Shown one piece after another: positions 52,415-63,214 of a DNA stretch of 64,000 nucleotides (within the stretch, counting starts at the first letter, position 1; every line of letters begins with the position of its first letter). Made by a program: the position numbers and the translations under genes. Source of the DNA: Acidobacterium sp. (GTDB lineage Bacteria; Acidobacteriota; Vicinamibacteria; Vicinamibacterales; UBA2999); the NCBI GenBank assembly GCA_002737365.1, contig NSIL01000012.1:1-64000 (forward strand), read 5' to 3'. A model generated the notes under the pieces. That model worked only from the letters and a program-made list of their open reading frames with translations. It was not told the DNA's origin and made no database searches.

Positions 52415-52684
52415 TTACTCGGCGACGTCGACGGCGTCGACGATGCCGACCACCGCGGCATCCACCGGCACGTCTTTCATGCCGACCGCCAGGCGAGCCG
52501 AACTGCCACTGACGATCAGGACGGTGTCGCCCACGCCGGCGTCGACGGTGTCGATCGCGACGAGATAGTTACCCTCGGCCTTGCCCTTGGGATCCACCGC
52601 GCGGGCCAGCAACAGCTTGCTGCTGACCAGGCGCGGATCCTTCCGGGTCGCGACCACGGTACCGACGATGCGGGCGAGGAGCAT
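52415..52684 (-). CDS. BMC-P (EutN/CcmL) shell pentamer protein 3
   Basis: 89 residues. MLLARIVGTVVATRKDPRLVSSKLLLARAVD, LVAIDTVDAGVGDTVLIVSGSSAR and PVDAAVVGIVDAVD. First of the three pentamer genes in transcription order, two bases after BMC-H. The three share about half their residues by eye, consistent with duplication within the locus. Confidence 0.93.
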   Translation of the reverse strand: MLLARIVGTVVATRKDPRLVSSKLLLARAVDPKGKAEGNYLVAIDTVDAGVGDTVLIVSGSSARLAVGMKDVPVDAAVVGIVDAVDVAE

Positions 52685-52686
52685 CC

Positions 52687-52977
52687 TTACCCTTTGGCGT
52701 TGGCTTTGCCGATGGGTAAGACGTCTTCCAGGTTGGCGTGCGGACGCGGAATGACGTGCACCGATACCAGCTCGCCCACGCGGCGCGCCGCGGCGGCGCC
52801 TGCGTCAGTGGCGGCCTTCACGGCGGCGACGTCGCCGCGAACGATCGCGGTCACGTAGCCGGCGCCGATCTTCTCCCAGCCAACCAGCGTCACTTTGGCA
52901 GCCTTCACCATCGCGTCCGCCGCTTCGATCATCGCGACCAGACCCTTGGTTTCGATCATGCCGAGTGCTTCACCCAT
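52687..52977 (-). CDS. BMC-H shell hexamer protein
   Basis: 96 residues, one BMC domain: [58 protein letters not shown] and [22 protein letters not shown]. The pore-facing segment is KIGAGY. It is the only hexamer gene seen, and no BMC-T trimer is present, so the facets would be built from a single protein unless others are elsewhere. Ribosome site GGAGG six bases before the ATG; a 7-bp tandem repeat lies just upstream. Confidence 0.95.
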   Translation of the reverse strand: MGEALGMIETKGLVAMIEAADAMVKAAKVTLVGWEKIGAGYVTAIVRGDVAAVKAATDAGAAAARRVGELVSVHVIPRPHANLEDVLPIGKANAKG

Positions 52978-52992
52978 TTACTGCCTCCATTG

Positions 52993-53020
52993 GGCTTGAG
53001 GCTTGGGGCTTGGGGCTTGG
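52993..53020 (-). repeat. 7-bp tandem repeat between aldolase and BMC-H
   Basis: Four units of GGCTTGG (first unit GGCTTGA), 28 bases, within the 78-base gap between the aldolase stop and the BMC-H ribosome site. Copy-number change would alter leader length but not a reading frame. Confidence 0.9.
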
Positions 53021-53055
53021 GGCATTCCCAATCCTCGAGCCTTCCGTTTCAAGCT

Positions 53056-53901
53056 TCATTTAAGTTGGCGGACCGCATCCTCAATCAGTGCGGTTAGCTC
53101 GCGGTATGTTAGCCGAATTTCTCCGTCTGTGCCGGTCGACGGCGGCGGCAGGTCGTGGCGCACCAGCCGCTCGGCCGAGTCAGGCGCCTGCACCACCTGG
53201 CAATCCAACTGCCCACCCGTCGTCGGGTTGGATTCGTCGGTGCAGATCGGTGCGGGCGAGGCGATGCCATACATCCCGCGCAAGCCCTGCAGCCGGTCTA
53301 CTTCGCCGCGCGATAGCACGTTCTCGCGGCCAAGGCTTCGCGCCACCAGGCTGATCTGGGCAAAGTGCTCGATGGTTTCCATGCGGTAGTAGGCCGACAT
53401 GACGTCGCCGGCCAACGCGAGGGCGCCATGATTCGCCAGCAACAGGCCGTCGTGGGCCTTCACATACTTGCGAACCGCCGCCGGCAGCTCGTCGGTCGAC
53501 GGCGTCGCGTACTCCGCAATCGGGATGCTGCCGAGCGTGGTGATCACTTCCGCCAGCACGGCGCGATCCAGCGCGATGCCGGCGACGGCAAAACCAGTGG
53601 CGGTCGGCGGATGCGCGTGAACGACGGCGCGCGCGTCCGGGCGATTACGATACACCTCCAGGTGCATCTTCAGTTCGGATGAAGGCTCGCGCTCGCCGGC
53701 GATCCGCTTGCCGTCCATGTCGGTGATCACCATCATGTCCGGGGTCATGAACCCCTTCGAGACGCTCTTCGGTGTGGTGAGCAGCCGGTGATCGTCGAGA
53801 CGAACGCTGATGTTGCCATCGTTGGACGCGACGTAGCCGCGCGTCCACAGGCGGCGGCCCACCTCGACGATGTCGGCGCGGGCCTGCTCTTCGGCGTTCA
53901 T
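53056..53901 (-). CDS. Class II aldolase with C-terminal encapsulation-like helix
   Basis: 281 residues from the ATG that overlaps the upstream stop as ATGA. Motifs of the fuculose/rhamnulose-phosphate aldolase family: SNDGNISVRL, TPKSVSKG, Glu76 (SSELKMH), His95 and His97 (HAHPP) and His158 (ANHGALALA), giving a zinc site. It would cut a ketose 1-phosphate into dihydroxyacetone phosphate and lactaldehyde or similar. After the domain comes a linker (about 225-262, with PPPSTGTDG) and a terminal amphipathic helix LTYRELTALIEDAVRQLK, as in proteins loaded into microcompartments. It is therefore the probable signature enzyme of this BMC. Confidence 0.9.
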   Translation of the reverse strand: MNAEEQARADIVEVGRRLWTRGYVASNDGNISVRLDDHRLLTTPKSVSKGFMTPDMMVITDMDGKRIAGEREPSSELKMHLEVYRNRPDARAVVHAHPPTATGFAVAGIALDRAVLAEVITTLGSIPIAEYATPSTDELPAAVRKYVKAHDGLLLANHGALALAGDVMSAYYRMETIEHFAQISLVARSLGRENVLSRGEVDRLQGLRGMYGIASPAPICTDESNPTTGGQLDCQVVQAPDSAERLVRHDLPPPSTGTDGEIRLTYRELTALIEDAVRQLK

Positions 53902-54161
53902 CGGCTGGGTTGCTCGCTGCGGCATTTCTCACTGCAGAAGTGCAGCGAAGTGCCGCCGCTCACCGTGCTGATCGCCTTACCCGGCACGACGTAGGTGCCA
54001 CAGACCGGACACGGCTGCATCTTGACCGGCACGGGTGTGCCGCGGCGCGCAGCGCCCGGCGGCGGACTCGACGCGCCTCGCACCACTCCTTCAATGAACC
54101 GCCAGAACAGCTTGGCGATCACGCAGAAAAGGATGAACAAGAGGAGCGGACGCAGCAACAT
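53898..54161 (-). CDS. Small membrane protein with TRASH/zinc-ribbon tail
   Basis: 87 residues. One N-terminal membrane helix (LLLFILFCVIAKLFWRFI), a Gly/Pro-rich linker, then CPVCGTYV..SLHFCSEKCRSE, a four-cysteine zinc-binding pattern of the YHS/TRASH type. Similar small proteins are common and uncharacterised. Translationally coupled to the aldolase (ATGA) and three bases after the TPR gene. Confidence 0.8.
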   Translation of the reverse strand: MLLRPLLLFILFCVIAKLFWRFIEGVVRGASSPPPGAARRGTPVPVKMQPCPVCGTYVVPGKAISTVSGGTSLHFCSEKCRSEQPSR

Positions 54162-54164
54162 TCG

Positions 54165-54767
54165 TTACTTCCCTGCGGTCCCGGTACTGGTGTTCTTCAC
54201 GCCCTCGAGCCCCTTCCTGGCGGCTTGCCCCTCAGGAGAATCGGGCGAGATGGCGACCACTTCCTCCCATGCCTTGGCGGCCCCGGCCAGGTCGTTCTTG
54301 CCGAAAGCGCGAACGATGCCGACGTTCAACAAGGTCTTGATGTGCTTGGGATCGGTGGCCAGCGACTTATCGAACTGGGCCAGCGCCCGGTCGGGTTGGT
54401 TGGTGTAGTAGTAGGCCACGCCCAGGTCGGTCGACACGTTGGTGTCGGCGGGATTCAGTGCGCTGGCCTGCTCGTACCAGGTGATCGACTGGGGGTACTG
54501 CTCGGCGTCGAAGAACAAGTTACCGAGCTGCACGCGCGACTCGATGTTCTTGGGGTCCTTCTCGGCGACCGTTTGCAGCGCCTGCACGCGTGCCGGGTCC
54601 AGCGCAGCGGGTTGCGCCGCCGGTGCGCCGGCCGTGGCGGGCGCCGCCTGCGCCACAGGGGTGACGACACGCGCCGCGCCGGTGGCGTTCTGGGTGCCAA
54701 GCACCCAGCCGATAATCAGGCCGAACAACGATCCGGCAATGCCAAAGACGATTGCATCTGCTCTCAT
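54165..54767 (-). CDS. Membrane-anchored TPR protein
   Basis: 200 residues. N-terminal helix (IVFGIAGSLFGLIIGWVLG), an Ala/Pro-rich linker, then about four TPR units, for example ESRVQLGNLFFDAEQYPQSI, DLGVAYYYTNQPDRALAQFD and TLLNVGIVRAFGKNDLAGAA. Protein-interaction scaffold in the periplasm or cytoplasm face; partner unknown. It may be the first gene of the run leading to the BMC genes. Confidence 0.85.
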   Translation of the reverse strand: MRADAIVFGIAGSLFGLIIGWVLGTQNATGAARVVTPVAQAAPATAGAPAAQPAALDPARVQALQTVAEKDPKNIESRVQLGNLFFDAEQYPQSITWYEQASALNPADTNVSTDLGVAYYYTNQPDRALAQFDKSLATDPKHIKTLLNVGIVRAFGKNDLAGAAKAWEEVVAISPDSPEGQAARKGLEGVKNTSTGTAGK

Positions 54768-54778
54768 GTGGGGAACCT

Positions 54779-55477
54779 TCAGGATAGCAACGAGCGGCGT
54801 AGCCAGTCCACCAAACTACGTCCCACGTCGGCGTCTTTCTCCAGCAGGGCCGTGCCGTGGGCCACTGCGTTCGAAATCACTTGCTCGCGCGGACCCGAAT
54901 TCTCGGCCGCAAAGTCCCCCAGGGTCCGCAACGCCAGCGGATCCTCGGCGCTGGCGGCAAACCACATCGACCGGCCGCCAATGCGCTTGACCAGGTTGAC
55001 GTCAGTACGAAGGCCGCGGTAGTCGAGCGATGGCGACAGCAGCCCGATGGCACGCACGGCTGGCAGATCAGGCGTCGCCAGCAACGCCAGGCTGGCGCCG
55101 AGCGAGGCGCCTACCAGCCCAATCGAGCCAGGCCGAACACCCTGGCGTGCCGACAGCCACTGCACGGCTGCGCGGACATCCTGCACCATCGCGGCCAGGT
55201 CCTGAGCAGAGCCGGTGGAGTCGCCGTGGCCGCGCAAGTCGATGGTCAGCGCGGTGATGCCGGCGTCCTCGAGGCGATCGGGCAGGTTGCCCCAGTCGTC
55301 CTTGTGGCGCGTGAGCATGTGAACGAGCACCACAGCGGGCGCCGGGCGTGAGGAGGCTTCAAAGAGCTCACCTGAGAGCGCGGTGCCGTCGAGGGAGGGA
55401 AACGTGACGCCGCGACCGGAGGCCTCGGCGTAGTTGGCCACGCACAGCACCGCCACCAGAATCAGGATCCTAGCCAT
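54779..55477 (-). CDS. Exported alpha/beta hydrolase
   Basis: 232 residues with a signal peptide (MARILILVAVLCVANYAEAS). Nucleophile Ser125 in VGASLGASL, oxyanion region LVHMLTRHKDDW, Asp in SAEDPLALR, and His in AVAHGTALL. Belongs to the dienelactone-hydrolase/serine-aminopeptidase-like group; substrate unknown. Overlaps pdxJ by 8 bases. Confidence 0.88.
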   Translation of the reverse strand: MARILILVAVLCVANYAEASGRGVTFPSLDGTALSGELFEASSRPAPAVVLVHMLTRHKDDWGNLPDRLEDAGITALTIDLRGHGDSTGSAQDLAAMVQDVRAAVQWLSARQGVRPGSIGLVGASLGASLALLATPDLPAVRAIGLLSPSLDYRGLRTDVNLVKRIGGRSMWFAASAEDPLALRTLGDFAAENSGPREQVISNAVAHGTALLEKDADVGRSLVDWLRRSLLS

Positions 55478-56207
55478 CGAGGGCCGCCAGGTACTCTTTC
55501 ACGACACGGCTAAGGCCCACGAAGATGGCACGGCCGATCAACGCGTGGCCGATCGACACTTCGTCCAGGTGAGGCAGCGTGCGGAACAGCGTCAGGTTCT
55601 TCAAATCGAGATCGTGTCCCGCGTTGACGCCAACACCCAATTCGAATGCCAGCGTCGAGACCGCCACGTATTGTGCGAAGCTGGCATCCGCGGCGGCCGG
55701 GCCGCGCGCGAACGCGCGCGCGAACGGCTCGGTATACAACTCAACCCGATCGGCGCCCATGCTCTTCGCCCACCGGATGGCGGCCGGCGTCGGATCCACG
55801 AATACGCTGACGCGAACACCAGCCGCTTTGATCGCGCTGATCACCCCTGCCAGCGAGTCCTGCGGCGTGTCGACGGGCCATCCGGCCTGGCTGGTGATTT
55901 CACCGGGAGACACCGGCACCAGCGTGCACTGGTCGGGTTTCACCTCAAGCACCAGCGCGATCAAATCAGGCCGTGGGTCGCCTTCGATGTTGAACTCGAC
56001 GCGGCCCTTGAGCGGCGCCAGCTCTTCGGCAATGGCGCGCACGTCAGCCGCGGTGATGTGCCGAGCGTCGGCGCGCGGATGCACGGTGATGCCCGGTGCG
56101 CCGGCATCAATGCAGGTGCGAACCGCCTCGATCACCGACGGCAGCTCGCCCCCGCGCGAGTTGCGGACCGTCGCGACCTTGTTGACGTTGACCGAAAGCT
56201 TAGGCAA
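55470..56207 (-). CDS. pdxJ: Pyridoxine 5'-phosphate synthase
   Basis: 245 residues from TTG (MPKLSVNVNKVATVRN), 8 bases inside glmM. Signature parts: GITVHPRADARHI, FNIEGDP, TLVPVSPGEITSQAGW, RVELYTEPFA, GVNAGHDLDL and EVSIGHALIG. It closes the pyridoxine ring in the DXP-dependent vitamin B6 route, so the organism should also have pdxA. Confidence 0.95.
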   Translation of the reverse strand: MPKLSVNVNKVATVRNSRGGELPSVIEAVRTCIDAGAPGITVHPRADARHITAADVRAIAEELAPLKGRVEFNIEGDPRPDLIALVLEVKPDQCTLVPVSPGEITSQAGWPVDTPQDSLAGVISAIKAAGVRVSVFVDPTPAAIRWAKSMGADRVELYTEPFARAFARGPAAADASFAQYVAVSTLAFELGVGVNAGHDLDLKNLTLFRTLPHLDEVSIGHALIGRAIFVGLSRVVKEYLAALDG

Positions 56208-57531
56208 GCTGCTCCTTCACGACTGCGGCAATGTCATCGGCCCAACCACGAATCTCAGCCTGGTCTTTGCCCTCGAGCATGATCCGCAACAGCGGCTCCG
56301 TGCCCGAGTAGCGGATCAGCAACCGCCCGTGTCCAGCCAGCCCGCGTTCAACTCGCTCGATGATCGTGGCGATCGCCGGCACCTGCCTGTAGTCGGACCG
56401 CTGCTTGACGCGGACATTCACCAGCACTTGCGGATACGTCAGAAGCTCGCCGGCCAGGTCGGCGAGCTGGCGGCCCGACTGCACCATAATCCGCAGCACG
56501 TTCAGCGCCGTCGCCAGCCCGTCGCCGGTGAACAGGTGATCAGCGAAGATGATGTGGCCCGACTGCTCGCCGCCAAGCGCGCAGCCGCGCTTCACCATCT
56601 CTTCCATCACATACTTGTCGCCGACCGCCGTGCGGACCAGACTGATGCCACGGTCGCGCAGCGCCATCTCGAGGCCGAGGTTGCTCATCACCGTTGCCAC
56701 CACCACGTCGCCCGGCAACCGGCCTTCCTTCTTCATCTGCAGCGCCGCCATCAGCAGCACGGCGTCGCCATCCACAGTTTCACCGGCGGCATCCACGAAC
56801 AGCGCGCGATCACCATCGCCGTCAAAAGCGATGCCGAGCCCGGCGCCGGTGGCCACGACCTCTCTCGCCAGGCCGGCCAGGTGCGTCGAACCGCAGTCCA
56901 GGTTGATGTTGCGGCCATCCGGCGAGATGCCAATCGGCCGAACCTTGAAACCAAGCGACGACAAAAACGCCGGCGCCATCGCGGCGGTGGCACCGTTGGC
57001 GCAATCGACGACGATCGGCACGCCCGCCAGCGATCCGGCATCGTCCAGGATCGCCGCCAGGTGCTCCAAGTAGTGACCCGACAGCTCATGCCGGTCGATC
57101 ACGCCGGGTGCCGGGCCGACCTGCCACGAGGGATCAGCAACCAGCAACTCGACCGAGGCTTCGAGTTTCTCGGTGAGCTTCACACCGGCTCCGCCGAATA
57201 CCTTGATGCCGTTGTCCTGGTACGGGTTGTGCGAGGCTGAAATCACCAGGCCGGCATCAAACCCTTCCGTGCGCGCCAGGTAAGCAATGGCGGGCGTTGG
57301 CACCACCCCGGCGCTGACCACGGTGGCGCCGCCACTCGTCAGGCCGCGCGCCAGCTCCTGTTCAATCCACTCACCCGACTCCCTCGTGTCGCGGCCAATC
57401 ACGAAGCGATGCGGCGAAGCGCCGTCCCTCAACGACCGCACCAGCGCCGCGCCAATGCGCGCCACGGTGGCGGGCTCAAGCGGCGCCACGCCGGCCTGGC
57501 CGCGAATGCCATCTGTGCCAAACAGTTTCAT
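56200..57531 (-). CDS. glmM: Phosphoglucosamine mutase
   Basis: 443 residues. FGTDGIRG opening, phosphorylated Ser100 in ISASHNPYQDNGIK, magnesium loop DGDGDRALFVD, sugar loop GGEQSGHI and the C-terminal RYSGTEPLLRIMLEGK. Makes glucosamine 1-phosphate for cell-wall synthesis. The cdaA-ybbR-glmM order is the classic c-di-AMP arrangement, in which CdaA and GlmM are known to interact. Confidence 0.96.
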   Translation of the reverse strand: MKLFGTDGIRGQAGVAPLEPATVARIGAALVRSLRDGASPHRFVIGRDTRESGEWIEQELARGLTSGGATVVSAGVVPTPAIAYLARTEGFDAGLVISASHNPYQDNGIKVFGGAGVKLTEKLEASVELLVADPSWQVGPAPGVIDRHELSGHYLEHLAAILDDAGSLAGVPIVVDCANGATAAMAPAFLSSLGFKVRPIGISPDGRNINLDCGSTHLAGLAREVVATGAGLGIAFDGDGDRALFVDAAGETVDGDAVLLMAALQMKKEGRLPGDVVVATVMSNLGLEMALRDRGISLVRTAVGDKYVMEEMVKRGCALGGEQSGHIIFADHLFTGDGLATALNVLRIMVQSGRQLADLAGELLTYPQVLVNVRVKQRSDYRQVPAIATIIERVERGLAGHGRLLIRYSGTEPLLRIMLEGKDQAEIRGWADDIAAVVKEQLA

Positions 57532-58178
57532 GGGCGCCTGGGAGAAATCGTCACGGTCACCACTGCCGTCTTCGGCGTGACCAGCCGGAGACTGGCGTCC
57601 CGCACGCCAATCGTCACCACTTCGCGAACCGAGCGCGTCTCGTCGGTTACCGTCACCGGCTCGGTCATCGCCGAGTCGAGCCGCTGCAAGGCGCTCTCGG
57701 GACCAGCGACTTCGACGGTGGCCGGATCACTCGTGACACTGGTGATCTCGAACCCGGCCGCCGGTCGGCCCTCGATGTCGGGTTCCACCGGCACCACCCT
57801 CACCCCCGAGGTCTCGAATTCCATGGTCAGGGTCGAGGGGCCGACCTGCACCACCTCGATGCCGTACGGGACAGTAACCTGTGTCGGCGCGAGGTGAAAC
57901 AGCCGACGGCCCGGTCGCGCCGTGCGCAAGTCAAGCACCGCCGCAAGATCGCCCGCGGCCAGGCGGCTCAGCGCGCCCGACGATCCGCGCAGCCGCACTT
58001 CCACCGTATCGGGCAGGTTGCCGACCAGTTCAAGGCCATTGGGCAGGTTCTGGAATTCGATCGGGGCACGCAGCACCCGCTCGACGACGCGCTCGCCCGC
58101 GACCACCAGCCAGAGCATGGCGGCGATGCACACCGACAGGAACTTGAGGCCCAGGTTGCGAAAGGGATGGTACGCCAT
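57528..58178 (-). CDS. cdaR: YbbR-domain protein, CdaA regulator
   Basis: 216 residues. An N-terminal helix (FLSVCIAAMLWLVVAGE) then YbbR units (RVLRAPIEFQNLPNGLELVGNLPDTVEVRLRGS, and VVPVEPDIEGRPAAGFEITSVTSDPATVEVAGPESAL). By location it is the extracytoplasmic partner of CdaA. Shorter than the Firmicute CdaR, with about two units. Overlaps glmM (ATGA) and shares one base with the cdaA end. Confidence 0.88.
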   Translation of the reverse strand: MAYHPFRNLGLKFLSVCIAAMLWLVVAGERVVERVLRAPIEFQNLPNGLELVGNLPDTVEVRLRGSSGALSRLAAGDLAAVLDLRTARPGRRLFHLAPTQVTVPYGIEVVQVGPSTLTMEFETSGVRVVPVEPDIEGRPAAGFEITSVTSDPATVEVAGPESALQRLDSAMTEPVTVTDETRSVREVVTIGVRDASLRLVTPKTAVVTVTISPRRP

Positions 58179-58993
58179 CAGTGCAGTGAGTCCCCCGCCG
58201 GTCGCGCCTTGCCGGCCACCATCCGAAGCGCGGTCAGCGCCGTCAGCCGCCGCCGCAGCCGCTCGGCGTCAATGTCGTATTCGAGATCGCCGTCTTCAAC
58301 CAGCGAGATGCGGCCGGTTTCCTCCGACACGACGATCACCACCGCATCGTTCTCTTCGGTGATGCCGATCGCCGCGCGGTGCCGAGAGCCCAGCTCACGA
58401 TTCAGCCGCGGGTTGACCGTCAGCGGCAGGAAACACGCCGCCGCGGCCGCGCGATCGCGCTGCACGATCACCGCGCCGTCGTGCAGCGGCGAAGTCGGCT
58501 GGAAAATGCTGACCAGCAGATCGTAGGTCAACTTGGCATCGAGTGGGATGCCGCTCTCAATGTAGTTGCGCAAGCCAATCGACCGTTCGATCACGATGAT
58601 GGCACCAGTCTTCTTCGCGGCCAGGGTGGTGGTGGCCACCACCAACTCTTCAATCGTGTCGTCGTCGCTGACCTTGCGATTGAGGCGGCGGAACAGGCGC
58701 CCCCGGCCCAGGTGCACCAACGCGCGGCGAATGTCGGCCTGCAGCAACACGATGGCCGCGAACGCGACGTAGCCGACGATGTTACGGATCAGCCAGTTGA
58801 CAGTTTCGAGCTGGAAGCCGCGCGAGACATAGAACAGCCCGACGATGAAGGCGATCCCGACCGCCATCTGCACGGCGCGCGTGCCACGGATCAACTTGAG
58901 CAGCTCGTAAATCATGATCGAGACGATCAGGATGTCGAGCACGTCCCACCAGGTGACTGGCGGCCGCTGCAGGAGGTCGGTGAGGAAAGACAC
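58178..58993 (-). CDS. cdaA: Diadenylate cyclase CdaA
   Basis: 271 residues, GTG start. Three N-terminal helices (18-85) and the DAC domain with DGA at 172-174 (LHDGAVIV) and RHR at 204-206 (GSRHRAAIGITE), the ATP-binding and catalytic motifs. Makes c-di-AMP, which controls potassium and osmotic balance. Head of cdaA-cdaR-glmM-pdxJ. Confidence 0.96.
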   Translation of the reverse strand: MSFLTDLLQRPPVTWWDVLDILIVSIMIYELLKLIRGTRAVQMAVGIAFIVGLFYVSRGFQLETVNWLIRNIVGYVAFAAIVLLQADIRRALVHLGRGRLFRRLNRKVSDDDTIEELVVATTTLAAKKTGAIIVIERSIGLRNYIESGIPLDAKLTYDLLVSIFQPTSPLHDGAVIVQRDRAAAAACFLPLTVNPRLNRELGSRHRAAIGITEENDAVVIVVSEETGRISLVEDGDLEYDIDAERLRRRLTALTALRMVAGKARPAGDSLH

Positions 58994-59012
58994 GCCCCGT
59001 TAGTCTAGTGCG

Positions 59013-59881
59013 TCAGACCCCGGATGCGTCGCGAATGGCGTCGGCCACCCTCGCGACACTCACCATCTCCGCCACCCGATGCACCCGGACGATATGGGCG
59101 CCCGCCAGGATGGCGGCGGTGACGGCGGCGGCGGTCGGCCAATCACGGGCCTCTGGACTGAGCAGGCCGCTTGATGCCGCCATGAACGACTTGCGCGATG
59201 GTCCGACCAGCAGCGGATAGCCGAGCGCAGCCAACCGCCCGAGCCCGGCCAGCACGGCCAGGCTCTGCGCGGCATGCTTGGCGAAGCCCAGCCCGGGATC
59301 CAGCAGAATGCAGTCACGCGCGATGCCGGCGGCCTCTGCACGAGCGACAGCCTGCTGCAGATCTGTCGCCACCTCGCCCACGACCTCGCCGTAGTCGGCG
59401 TGCGCGTACATGTCCCGGGGACGCCCGCGGGTGTGCATCAGGACGATCGGCGCGCCCCGGGAGGCGGTGAGCGGGCCCAGGCGCGGGTCGTATTGCAGGC
59501 CGCTGATGTCATTCACGATCGACGCCCCTTCACTGAGCGCGAGAGCCGCAACCTCGCTCTTGTAGGTGTCAATGGAGATGGGGACGGTGACGCGTTTGCT
59601 GACCGCCTGCAGCACGGGCCGCAGGCGCGCCAGTTCATCGGCGGTCCCCACCGGCGTGGCACCGGGGCGGGTCGACTCCGCGCCGATGTCGATGATGTCG
59701 ACGCCGGCTTCGGCCATGGCCACGGCCAGGTCAGCGGCGCGCGCGGGGTCGAGGGCCAGGCCGCCGTCTGAAAAAGAATCGGGTGTGACGTTGATTACAC
59801 CCATCACCAAAGTGCGCGGGCCGAGCACCAGCGGTGCCCGGCCCGGAAGCGGAACCGCAAACAAACGGCGCGGAGCGGCGA

Positions 59882-59885
<4 letters not shown>
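59013..59885 (-). CDS. folP: Dihydropteroate synthase
   Basis: 290 residues from GTG overlapping the ftsH stop (GTGA). [51 protein letters not shown] and GPSRKSFM are the DHPS signatures. Joins pterin pyrophosphate and p-aminobenzoate; the sulfonamide target. Coupling to ftsH is common. Confidence 0.97.
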
Positions 59886-61786
<1,901 letters not shown>

Positions 61787-61801
61787 CTCTGCCTCCAGGC
61801 G

Positions 61802-63199
61802 CTACCGGCGCCTAATCGTCAACATTACCACGGTGGTTGTGAGCGGGGTCACCCGAAAGGGCGCGGCCAACACCTGCCCCGCCACCCACACAATCCGGCC
61901 CATTTCGTCAGTGACAATGGGCTCCCGGTCGCGGTCATCCCGCGGGATCTTCCGGTCGACAAATACGTCCTGCACCTTCTTGCGTCCGGGCGCTCCCAAT
62001 GGCTGCAGACGATCCCCGGGGCGACGCGGCCGGACGAGCAGACCCGGGCTTAAGGTAAGGGCATCCACCATCACCTGCCCCGTTTCGGCGTGCGCCTCGT
62101 GTCGCGGCATCGGACCGCTGGCACTGACCGTCCAACGCCCATGCGGTGCTTCAACTGCCCCGGGAATCTCGAGCAAGAGTTCGAAGGAATCAGAACCCGG
62201 CACTCTTGGCGCCCGCGACGCTTTCCTGCTTACTAAGACAACCGCGGCGCCGAAACGTTCCATGTCGAGGCCTGCGAAGCTGCCGCCGACACCGCCGGCG
62301 GCCGTCTCGCAGAGTAGTTGTGCCTCATCTAAGCCATACGAACGGGATGGGTTGGCAGTTTCCAATGCCTGGAGCGCGACGCGCCGCCTCAGCGCCAGCG
62401 GCAACTTCGCGAGTTCGCCGGCCTCAATCGTGACGCGCATGGGCGGGCCCGCCGCAATGCTGACGAGCCGGGTCGCCGCTTCGTTGGCAAGACCATCGAG
62501 GAACACCGCGTCGGTTCTCAGGATGTCGGCGGTGCGCGCCAGCGCGGCGTCGGCCTGCGCGTTGAGCAGGCGCAAGCGCGGCAGCACTTCGTGACGGATC
62601 AGGTTGCGCGGAATGGCACAGTCGTCATTGGTTGCGTCTTCGCGCCATGTCACGCCGATCTCTGCGAGATACGACCGCAACTCGGCGCGCGGAAGATCAA
62701 GAAGCGGCCGCACCAGGTGATCGCGCCGCGGCGCCATGCCCGACAGTCCCAAAGGTCCCGCCCCGCGCACCAGTCGCAGCAGTACCGTCTCAGCCTGATC
62801 GTCCCGGGTGTGGGCGACTGCGACGCGAGAGGCGTTGAGCGTCGCCTGCGCGTCGGTGTAAAACTGCTGGCGCGCCTCACGCCCGGCGACTTCAAGCGAG
62901 ACCCCATCACGCCGCGCCAGCGCCGGCACGTCAGCCTCGCCAATCACCGCGGGCACCCCCGCGCGCGCCGCCAGTTCCCGGCACCACGCCGCGTCGCCAT
63001 CAGCCGCCTCGCCGCGAATGTGATGGTGCAGGTGTGCCAGGCCGGCCAGGTGGCAGTCGCCGCGGGCGGCGAGCTGTTGCAACAGGCAAAACAGCGCCAC
63101 CGAATCCGCGCCGCCGGAGACGGCCGCGACCACGCGCGTGTCGACCGTCCACAGCGCATGCTGGGCAACGTAACGGCGGACGCGCTCGATCAGGCGCAT
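61802..63199 (-). CDS. tilS: tRNA(Ile)-lysidine synthase
   Basis: 465 residues. PP-loop SGGADSV, HHHIRGEAADGD, VAVAHTRDDQAETVLLRLVRGAG and the middle TilS domain with EDATNDD and RNLIRHEVLPRL. Adds lysine to C34 of tRNA-Ile(CAU) so that it reads AUA. It begins 15 bases after the 3' end of a tRNA with anticodon CAU, implying one transcript. Confidence 0.95.
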   Translation of the reverse strand: MRLIERVRRYVAQHALWTVDTRVVAAVSGGADSVALFCLLQQLAARGDCHLAGLAHLHHHIRGEAADGDAAWCRELAARAGVPAVIGEADVPALARRDGVSLEVAGREARQQFYTDAQATLNASRVAVAHTRDDQAETVLLRLVRGAGPLGLSGMAPRRDHLVRPLLDLPRAELRSYLAEIGVTWREDATNDDCAIPRNLIRHEVLPRLRLLNAQADAALARTADILRTDAVFLDGLANEAATRLVSIAAGPPMRVTIEAGELAKLPLALRRRVALQALETANPSRSYGLDEAQLLCETAAGGVGGSFAGLDMERFGAAVVLVSRKASRAPRVPGSDSFELLLEIPGAVEAPHGRWTVSASGPMPRHEAHAETGQVMVDALTLSPGLLVRPRRPGDRLQPLGAPGRKKVQDVFVDRKIPRDDRDREPIVTDEMGRIVWVAGQVLAAPFRVTPLTTTVVMLTIRRR

Positions 63200-63214
63200 T
63201 GGATTGCGGATTCG

